64,000 nucleotides of DNA, taken from Hymenobacter sp. YC55. Its GTDB lineage: Bacteria > Bacteroidota > Bacteroidia > Cytophagales > Hymenobacteraceae. Position 1 is the first letter of the stretch. The number at the start of each line of letters is the position of its first letter. Shown piece by piece: positions 58,820 to 64,000 of the stretch. The stretch is from assembly GCF_029433095.1 (NCBI RefSeq), contig NZ_JARNTX010000001.1:1302001-1366000 (forward strand), in the 5' to 3' direction. The position numbers and the translations under genes are program-made. The notes beneath the pieces were generated by a model that was not told the origin of the DNA, did not search any database, and saw only the letters and a list, made by a program, of their open reading frames with translations.

Positions 58820-59869
58820 TTGCCTTCCCCCGATAATCGCCCCGAAACTTCTGTCCTCGTTGTCTACACCGGAGGCACCGCTGGCATGGCCTACAATAAG
58901 AAGGGTGAACTGGTCCCCATGAATTTCGATCAGATTCGCAAGAAGATGCCCGAGCTGCGCCAACTCAACATGCGCGTAGAAGTGGTCAGCTTCAGCGAGC
59001 CCATCGATTCCAGCAACGTCACGGTAGCCAACTGGTACAAGATGGTGGCGCTCATCCAGGAAAACTACGACCTCTACGACGGCTTCGTGGTTCTGCACGG
59101 CACCGATACCATGGCGTATTCGGCGGCGGCGCTCAGTTTTCTGCTTGAAAACCTAGGCAAACCGGTGATCTTCACGGGGGCTCAGGTGCCCGTAGGCCGC
59201 ATCCGCACTGATGCTCGCCGCAACTTAATTACTGCTTTGGAAATAGCCGCAGCCCGCCATGGGGTGGCAGGCACCGTGCGGGTACCCGAAGTGTGCATCT
59301 TCTTCAACGACTTGCTGATTCGGGGTAACCGCGCCAAAAAAGTGGAAAGCCAGCAGTACAATGCTTTCCGCTCGGAAAACTACCCGCCCCTGGCCCGCGC
59401 CGGAATTGAAGTGGAGTTCAACGACAAGCAGATTCGCCTGCTACCCGCCACCCACTTGCACGCCCATACCTACCTCGACGAGCAGGTGACGCTCCTGCCT
59501 CTCTTCCCCGGCCTCACCGAGCGCATGATCCGGGCCCAACTAGAGGTAGAAGGCCTGCGCGGCTGCGTCCTGGAAACGTATGGCTCCGGCAATGCGCCCA
59601 CTGCGGCCTGGTTCCTGAACTGCTTGCGCGATGCGCGGGAGCGGGGCGTCCAGTTCCTCAACGTGAGTCAGTGCGAAGAAGGCCGCGTAATTCAGGGCCG
59701 CTACGAAACCAGCGCCCACCTCACCGAAATCGGTATCATCGGCGGCGACGATATTACGCGGGAAGCCGCCATCACCAAACTTATGTTTGTGCTTGGGCTG
59801 AAGCTCTCTGCCACTGAAACCAGTCGCCTGCTCGCCTACGATTTGCGAGGAGAAATAACGGGTAGCTGA
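58820..59869 (+). CDS. ansA: Type I L-asparaginase
   Basis: A 349-residue cytoplasmic amidohydrolase that turns asparagine into aspartate and ammonia. The two Thr motifs are VVYTGGTAGMAYN and VVLHGTDTMAYSAAALSFLL; the latter holds the Thr-Asp of the second triad, and VIFTGAQVPVGRIRTDARRN with Arg/Lys residues follows. The absence of a signal peptide indicates the cytosolic type I. The start is TTG 58820; no ATG fits before the first strand. It is divergent from the GH28 gene. Confidence 0.95.
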   Translation: MPSPDNRPETSVLVVYTGGTAGMAYNKKGELVPMNFDQIRKKMPELRQLNMRVEVVSFSEPIDSSNVTVANWYKMVALIQENYDLYDGFVVLHGTDTMAYSAAALSFLLENLGKPVIFTGAQVPVGRIRTDARRNLITALEIAAARHGVAGTVRVPEVCIFFNDLLIRGNRAKKVESQQYNAFRSENYPPLARAGIEVEFNDKQIRLLPATHLHAHTYLDEQVTLLPLFPGLTERMIRAQLEVEGLRGCVLETYGSGNAPTAAWFLNCLRDARERGVQFLNVSQCEEGRVIQGRYETSAHLTEIGIIGGDDITREAAITKLMFVLGLKLSATETSRLLAYDLRGEITGS

Positions 59870-59938
59870 GAGGTTGTTGGGGGAGTGATTTGCGTATCCG
59901 GAAAATCGGGTGCTATTTTGTGCCCGCATCCCGCACCT

Positions 59939-60026
59939 AGAGAGGTGTCCGAGTGGTTGAAGGAGCACGCCTGGAAAGTGTGTATGGGTCTAAAGCTCAT
60001 CGAGGGTTCGAATCCCTTCCTCTCTA
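59939..60026 (+). tRNA. tRNA-Ser (anticodon GGA)
   Basis: An 88-nt cloverleaf with a long variable arm. Acceptor AGAGAGG (59939-59945) pairs with CCTCTCT (60019-60025); D stem starts TCCGAG; anticodon loop CTGGAAA gives GGA, read as serine UCC/UCU; variable arm ATGGGTCTAAAGCTCAT; T stem-loop GAGGG-TTCGAAT-CCCTT. The CCA end is not encoded. The discriminator base is A by this alignment, unlike the usual G. Confidence 0.97.
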
Positions 60027-60030
60027 CAAC

Positions 60031-60063
60031 AAACCCCGTTTCTGAATCAGAAGCGGGGTTTTT
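60031..60063 (+). terminator. Rho-independent terminator of tRNA-Ser
   Basis: A 14-bp stem (60031-60044 / 60048-60061; AAACCCCG...CGGGGTTT) with one T-G pair, loop AAT, then TTTTT. It starts 5 bp after the tRNA. Confidence 0.9.
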
Positions 60064-60071
60064 GCTTTCCG

Positions 60072-60090
60072 GGGGTACGTGTAGGGGTAC
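60072..60090. repeat. GGGGTAC direct repeat near tRNA (possible att region)
   Basis: GGGGTAC at 60072-60078 and again at 60084-60090, 12 bp apart, right after the tRNA terminator. Such sites may flank integrated elements; here only the repeat is seen. Confidence 0.3.
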
Positions 60091-60144
60091 AATAAGTAGA
60101 AGCCTCTGTCATTACGCTGCTACTCTTAAATAAAGTAGACCCAC

Positions 60145-60393
60145 TTAATCCAAGGCTAAATCATCGAGCTTGATATAGCTGGTATAGGCTTCTAGGCAGT
60201 TGATACTGGTGAAGGTTCGCAACTCCGTTTGCAGCACGTTGGCGACGTGGTCGTAGTACAGTTCACGAAGAATCGACCCGTCATGTAGTAGAAGCCAATG
60301 GTGTCTTCCTCCTCATAGCGGGTGGCGAGATATTGGCCTTCGTCCCAGACCCAGTTTACTTGTTGCTTAAAAGACAATACGTGGAAAGCTATT
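60145..60393 (-). pseudogene. Frameshifted remnant of a small hypothetical gene
   Basis: The minus-strand frame from about 60377 gives FKQQVNWVWDEGQYLAT and later GFYYMTGRF, then turns into Thr/Ser-rich noise (VNCTTTTSPTCC). Moving one base near 60280 restores sensible sequence: LRELYYDHVANVLQTELR and INCLEAYTSYIKLDDLALD to a stop at 60145. Together they would make a protein of about 75-80 residues. An upstream in-frame stop at 60393 and the lack of an ATG show the start is lost as well. I know similar short hypothetical proteins from Hymenobacter by memory only. Confidence 0.5.
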
Positions 60394-60396
60394 TAG

Positions 60397-60843
60397 TTAA
60401 TTTTTGGCTGGTGTTTTTAAAGCCTCTTCAACTAAAGAGGATGCTGTAAAACCATAATTGAATGCAGCAAAGAAGCCTAAAGCACCTAATTCCTGTAGTT
60501 TTTTCCTAACCTCGTCGTTCTGAAGGAAGCCAGCAAAACCTACAGCAGAAGCTATAGATGCTATAAATAAGGCTAGTAAACCGAATCGAATCCATCTCGC
60601 GCCAATTTTTAAGAACGGCAGGACTATCAGTTTAACAAGTTTTTCAATCCATTTTATTAATAGAGATCGCCCACGCCTTCCTCCTGCACCAATCATACCC
60701 CCTGGAACACCGGAAGTTGATAGGGATGCCTGGTATCTAGCAATTTCAACACGCCATACGTGTATAGCAACAGGCCAAAACAGAGCAGCAAGTGACCCAA
60801 GCACGGATGCTATAAACATTTTAGTGTTCCAATCTATATTCAT
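60397..60843 (-). CDS. Hypothetical membrane protein of the AT-rich island
   Basis: A 148-residue protein from ATG 60843. It has a hydrophobic segment at about 9-28 (MFIASVLGSLAALFWPVAIHVW), a glycine/arginine-rich loop (VPGGMIGAGGRRGRS), an amphipathic part, and a second segment at about 85-108 (FGLLALFIASIASAVGFAGF); the end AALGFFAAFNYGFTASSLVEEALKTP may be a third. No family recognised. The base composition is AT-rich compared with the flanks. It is next to the M48 peptidase gene (57 bp apart, same strand), suggesting joint transfer and perhaps joint function. Confidence 0.65.
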   Translation of the reverse strand: MNIDWNTKMFIASVLGSLAALFWPVAIHVWRVEIARYQASLSTSGVPGGMIGAGGRRGRSLLIKWIEKLVKLIVLPFLKIGARWIRFGLLALFIASIASAVGFAGFLQNDEVRKKLQELGALGFFAAFNYGFTASSLVEEALKTPAKN

Positions 60844-60900
60844 GAGTTAACACATTATGATGAGTGGGAGGCAAAATCCTTATGTGAACGAAGTTTTAAA

Positions 60901-62547
60901 TCAAAATATAGCCCTTAAACAAGCTATTATTAACAGCAAAACCGCGATTTTTCTGAGGAGAAAACCTGATTGAAAGAATTCTATTTTTTTATTTTCATTG
61001 TAGTTATTAACAAAAGAAAGCTGAAAAACTGGGTTAGGATCGCGTCTGTACCATCCCTTTATAGATATTCTGCATAGATTTAAACTTTCTAGTTGTTCGC
61101 GTTTGCCGAAATTTAATTTGGGTATTTTTATTTCTATCATGTTCTCATCTTCTTGAATAAATATTCTTGACCAATCATTCCCTGGATTTTCAAATTTTAA
61201 TACCCCTGATAATGAGGTAGGAATGCTTCTTGTTAGAGAGGCCTCAACATTGGAAAGTAAGTCAGTTATTGAAAATGATGTGAACTTATTAGAGTAACTA
61301 AGTCCAATTTCTAATAGTATTATTGTAATTAATAATAGAAAAATAATCAGGCCAAAGAAGGAGTATTGTAATTCCATATCAAATGTAAGTAGAGAGCTAT
61401 AAGCAATGTAATACGCAATTATTGAAGAGAATTTAACAATGAATTCAAGTGCAAAAGGGCCAAACTTTCCTTTTTTAGAAGATATTATGAAAGAAGGAGA
61501 AATGCCAAAACTTTTAGCCTGCCCTAATAGATGCTGGATTCTTTTTGCACTTAATGGATGTGTAGACCGTATCTCATACCATTTTGCCCAGACATTAGAT
61601 AACTCCCAAGACATAGCTAGTAAAGCAGAGCTTTTTGTTTCTGCTCCTATACTATCACTAGCTATTCCTAGTAGCGCTGCTGATTGTAACTGTGCTAATC
61701 GGCGTCGAACTTGACGTGCTTCACCTCTTTCGAGGCTGTTCAATGTTGCTTGGCCATGTCTCTTAAAAACTGATGATTTTGAAGTGATTTTTAATAAGGC
61801 TGTTGCAAGAGTATTAGGGTTGCCAATTAAAAAACCTGCAAATTGATCAGCTTTATATTCTCGATCACGTGATATTTTAGCTATTAATAATTTAGAGCAT
61901 AGATAAAATAGGCCTAATACAAATGCTAATGGCAGAAGAATGGCTGATATTTTATCGCTTCTAGAAAATTTGACACATTGCCAAGTAGTATAGCCTAATA
62001 TCATTGGGACTATTGCCGCCATCATCATAAAGATAAAATCACGGTGATAAACATGCCCAAGCTCATGTGCAATTACCGCATTTGCTTCTTGGGGCGTTAA
62101 TATTTCTAATAATCCTGATGTTAATACAATAATTGGTCGATTTTTATTACCATAAGTAAAAGCGTTTGGGTCGTTTGTTTCAATAATGCCAATAACTGGA
62201 ATATTTAACTTTAATGTATTGCATGAATTATTTATAAAAATTTGGCAGTCAACCGGTAAGTCGTTTATTTTGACCCATTTTACTTTTAAAAACTTATTTA
62301 TAATCCATATTGAAAAGTTATAGTGCAGCACAAATATTATTGCCATAATAAACAAAAATATTGCAAAAATTATACACGCTGATAAAGGATCTTGTGTAGT
62401 AATTGGCAAGATACTGGCAGTTACAGGAAGAAAAACGAGCCCGTACATTAGGGCTAGTGGAATTGCAGCCTGTATTGTTGTTCCTTTCGAAATAGCTTTT
62501 AGATAAGCCTCTTGTTTTAATGTAAAATTAGTGGTCATATACCTCAA
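60901..62547 (-). CDS. Membrane-bound M48 family metallopeptidase
   Basis: A 548-residue zinc peptidase, HtpX-like in its first half. Two spans (about 30-50, 55-80) precede the catalytic motif HELGH (His161, Glu162, His165), further spans at 172-190 and 203-224, then the third zinc ligand Glu230 in SRDREYKADQFAG. The second half (about 330-548) has two more spans and a beta-rich tail not found in HtpX. HtpX degrades misfolded membrane proteins; the target here is unknown. The gene is strikingly AT-rich, unlike its neighbours, and lies between tRNA-Ser and umuDC, so transfer is likely. Start ATG 62547 or 62538. Confidence 0.88.
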   Translation of the reverse strand: MRYMTTNFTLKQEAYLKAISKGTTIQAAIPLALMYGLVFLPVTASILPITTQDPLSACIIFAIFLFIMAIIFVLHYNFSIWIINKFLKVKWVKINDLPVDCQIFINNSCNTLKLNIPVIGIIETNDPNAFTYGNKNRPIIVLTSGLLEILTPQEANAVIAHELGHVYHRDFIFMMMAAIVPMILGYTTWQCVKFSRSDKISAILLPLAFVLGLFYLCSKLLIAKISRDREYKADQFAGFLIGNPNTLATALLKITSKSSVFKRHGQATLNSLERGEARQVRRRLAQLQSAALLGIASDSIGAETKSSALLAMSWELSNVWAKWYEIRSTHPLSAKRIQHLLGQAKSFGISPSFIISSKKGKFGPFALEFIVKFSSIIAYYIAYSSLLTFDMELQYSFFGLIIFLLLITIILLEIGLSYSNKFTSFSITDLLSNVEASLTRSIPTSLSGVLKFENPGNDWSRIFIQEDENMIEIKIPKLNFGKREQLESLNLCRISIKGWYRRDPNPVFQLSFVNNYNENKKIEFFQSGFLLRKIAVLLLIIACLRAIF

Positions 62548-62931
62548 CAGTTAAAGTTGAATCATTTTAGCGCTTTCTTAATCATAGATTTTTTGCAGAT
62601 TAGAGCCAACTAATTAATTGTAGATGCTTTGTATATAAATCCTAAATTTGATAATTAAAATTATCCACAAGGATTGAAGTATGTAGAAGAGCAAAAATCA
62701 ACTTACTCTTACTTACAGCACATCAGTGCTAGCACTGAATAATTGCTTAATGCTTATTGACTTTAGTATGATGGTGTTTCTTGTCAGGTTGAGTAGAACG
62801 GTACCAGCGTATGCACAAGCCCGAGCATAAATAGAATAAACGCTATAATAGAATTACTATTTTATTTAGCAGAGTATAACTAACTTATTTAGTCTTCCCG
62901 TATACTTGTGGTCTACCTCCTCCAGTGGCCC
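62548..62931. other. AT-rich gap upstream of M48 gene and umuD
   Basis: 384 bp without a gene that I can support, shared by divergent genes. It holds the 16-bp perfect palindrome at 62723-62738 and no clear promoter; TATACTTG at 62901-62908 weakly resembles a -7 box for umuD. Confidence 0.4.
62723..62738. promoter_or_regulatory. 16-bp perfect palindrome upstream of umuDC
   Basis: TCAGTGCTAGCACTGA, perfectly symmetric, about 195 bp before umuD and 185 bp before the M48 gene. It may be an operator for either; the spacing and the binding protein are unknown. Confidence 0.4.
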
Positions 62932-63399
62932 ATGAGTGACATTGAATTAATCCCGGTTTCGGTTACTGACTTTCCCTCCTTTCTGCCGCTCTTCAGTTGC
63001 GAAGTGCCGGCTGGCTTTCCGTCACCAGCCAGTGACCATATTGAGGATTTATTTGATCTGAACCGGTTGCTGCTGCGCCATCCCGACGCGACGTACCTAG
63101 TGCGCGTAGCTGGGGAAAGCATGGCGGGGGCCGAAATTCATACGGGGGACCTACTAGCGGTCGATAAGCAGATGGAAGCCGACCACGGCCATATTGTGGT
63201 CGCCGTGGTGGAGGGGGAATGCACAGTGAAACGGCTCGTGTGCAAGGGCAATACGTGGTGGCTTGAACCGGCCAACCCCAAGTTCAAGGCCTATGAGATA
63301 AAGAATACAGACGAGGTAAGCATTTGGGGCGTGGTTACCCACGTGGTGCATGAACTGGTACCTAGTAAGCGATCGGCGCTACTCAACACCCGCGACTAA
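62932..63399 (+). CDS. umuD: UmuD-type LexA-like autoproteolytic protein
   Basis: A 155-residue S24 peptidase-like protein from ATG 62932 (MSDIELIPVSV). The self-cleavage site Ala27-Gly28 is in CEVPAGFPSPASD, Ser63 is in GESMAGA, and the Lys base is Lys100 in CTVKRL. No DNA-binding domain is present, so it is a UmuD subunit and not LexA. After cleavage triggered by RecA, UmuD' joins UmuC to form DNA polymerase V for translesion synthesis. The frame is open 8 codons further upstream. The stop is 11 bp before umuC. Confidence 0.95.
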   Translation: MSDIELIPVSVTDFPSFLPLFSCEVPAGFPSPASDHIEDLFDLNRLLLRHPDATYLVRVAGESMAGAEIHTGDLLAVDKQMEADHGHIVVAVVEGECTVKRLVCKGNTWWLEPANPKFKAYEIKNTDEVSIWGVVTHVVHELVPSKRSALLNTRD

Positions 63400-63410
63400 C
63401 CTAGCTGCCT

Positions 63411-64000
63411 ATGTTCGCCCTGGTTGATTGCAACAACTTCTACGCTTCCTGCGAGCGAGTCTTTCAACCCCGGCTGGAAGGCAAACCGATCGTGGTGCTC
63501 TCCAACAACGACGGCTGCGTGATTGCCCGCTCCAACGAGGCCAAGGCATTGGGCTTTAAGATGGGCGACCCGTATTTTCAAGTCAAACACGACTTACAGA
63601 TCAACAACGTACAGGTCTTCTCGTCGAACTACGCCCTGTATGGCGATATGAGCCGACGGGTGATGTGGTATTTAGCGCAACAGGTGCCCGAGGTCGAGAT
63701 CTATTCCATTGACGAAGCGTTTTTGGATCTGCACGGCATGGAAAAATACGTGGCCAACGACCTCGATGCGTTTGCCCGCACCTTGCGTACCAACATCAAG
63801 AAGCGCACGGGTATTCCGACCTGCGTCGGCATTGCCCCCACCAAGACGCTGGCCAAGTTAGCGAACCGGCTAGCTAAGAAGCGCCCCGAACTCGGCGGGG
63901 TGCTGCATCTGCGCTCGGAGGCGCGGCGCTTATGGGCTCTGAAGCAAGTAGCCGTCGAAGACGTGTGGGGCATCGGCCGCCAGTACGCGGCCAAGCTCAT
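63411..64000 (+). CDS. umuC: UmuC-type Y-family DNA polymerase (3' end beyond window)
   Basis: The frame from ATG 63411 gives 196 residues without a stop to the right edge. It starts [20 protein letters not shown] with catalytic Asp6, continues with [21 protein letters not shown], and has the second catalytic pair Asp101-Glu102 in [44 protein letters not shown] is the palm/thumb part of UmuC. It copies past DNA damage as the catalytic subunit of polymerase V with UmuD'. Base composition is GC-rich again, in contrast to the M48 gene. Confidence 0.96.
   Translation, partial: MFALVDCNNFYASCERVFQPRLEGKPIVVLSNNDGCVIARSNEAKALGFKMGDPYFQVKHDLQINNVQVFSSNYALYGDMSRRVMWYLAQQVPEVEIYSIDEAFLDLHGMEKYVANDLDAFARTLRTNIKKRTGIPTCVGIAPTKTLAKLANRLAKKRPELGGVLHLRSEARRLWALKQVAVEDVWGIGRQYAAKL

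Noticed and set aside
60072-60090. GGGGTAC repeat as a CRISPR start
   Set aside because: Only two 7-bp copies; no array and no cas genes in view.
59885-60133. 82-codon plus frame running through tRNA-Ser
   Set aside because: It is the tRNA and its terminator read as protein.
60027-64000. Second copy of the tRNA-Ser 3' end as attachment site
   Set aside because: I looked for GGTTCGAATCCCTTCC downstream and found no match within the window.
1-64000. rRNA genes, insertion sequences, transposases, complete prophage
   Set aside because: None recognised on either strand.

Overview
The window reads as chromosome of an aerobic, plant-polymer-degrading Bacteroidota bacterium, most likely Hymenobacter or a close relative in the Cytophagales. 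The grounds are a SusC/SusD pair, lipoproteins with Bacteroidota-style lipoboxes, an ECF sigma factor fused by overlap to a one-span beta-barrel protein, LVIVD-repeat and KTSC proteins, and GC-rich coding sequence. The genus is inferred from these gene types, not from a marker gene.

Region 1 (1-3213): a partial GNAT acetyltransferase, a MscS-type channel, a stand-alone BLUF blue-light sensor and nicotinamidase PncA. Region 2 (3331-28034) is the core of the window: an almost complete pectin utilisation locus. A SusC/SusD pair takes up oligosaccharides. GH28, GH105 and a CE8-PL10 fusion cut and de-esterify pectin. KdgF-like cupin, KduI and KduD process unsaturated uronate. UxaC, UxaB and UxaA process galacturonate. 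Both branches meet at 2-keto-3-deoxygluconate, which KdgK and KDPG aldolase split to pyruvate and glyceraldehyde-3-phosphate. An ExuT-like MFS carrier and fructose-1,6-bisphosphatase complete it. A LacI-family regulator lies inside the locus, and two near-identical 24-bp operator candidates precede susC and kduD.

Region 3 (28170-31882) holds a Tat-exported Gfo/Idh/MocA oxidoreductase, an aldehyde dehydrogenase and a 2H phosphoesterase. Region 4 (31986-46181) is mixed housekeeping and envelope genes: lipoproteins, ECF sigma with beta-barrel partner, PhzF, LVIVD/OMP pair, KTSC, DinB-like, RuvC, a flippase-like protein with a GT2, cytochrome c, an orphan DppC-type permease and a GAF-PP2C phosphatase. 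Region 5 (46274-55523) is a surface polysaccharide cluster in two divergent arms: Wzz-like, O-antigen ligase and methyltransferase on minus; Wzx-like flippase, GT4, CE4 deacetylase, GT2 and TatD on plus. Region 6 (55704-59869) has two more GH28 enzymes and type I asparaginase.

Region 7 (59939-64000) starts with a tRNA-Ser(GGA) and its terminator, then an obviously AT-rich stretch (about 60.4-62.9 kb) with a frameshifted remnant, a small membrane protein and a membrane-bound M48 peptidase, and ends with a UmuD/UmuC cassette cut by the window edge. It looks like a horizontally acquired island at a tRNA gene, but no integrase or second attachment site lies in view. The intergenic DNA is rich in long perfect inverted repeats, several with 27-28 bp arms, mostly between convergent genes.
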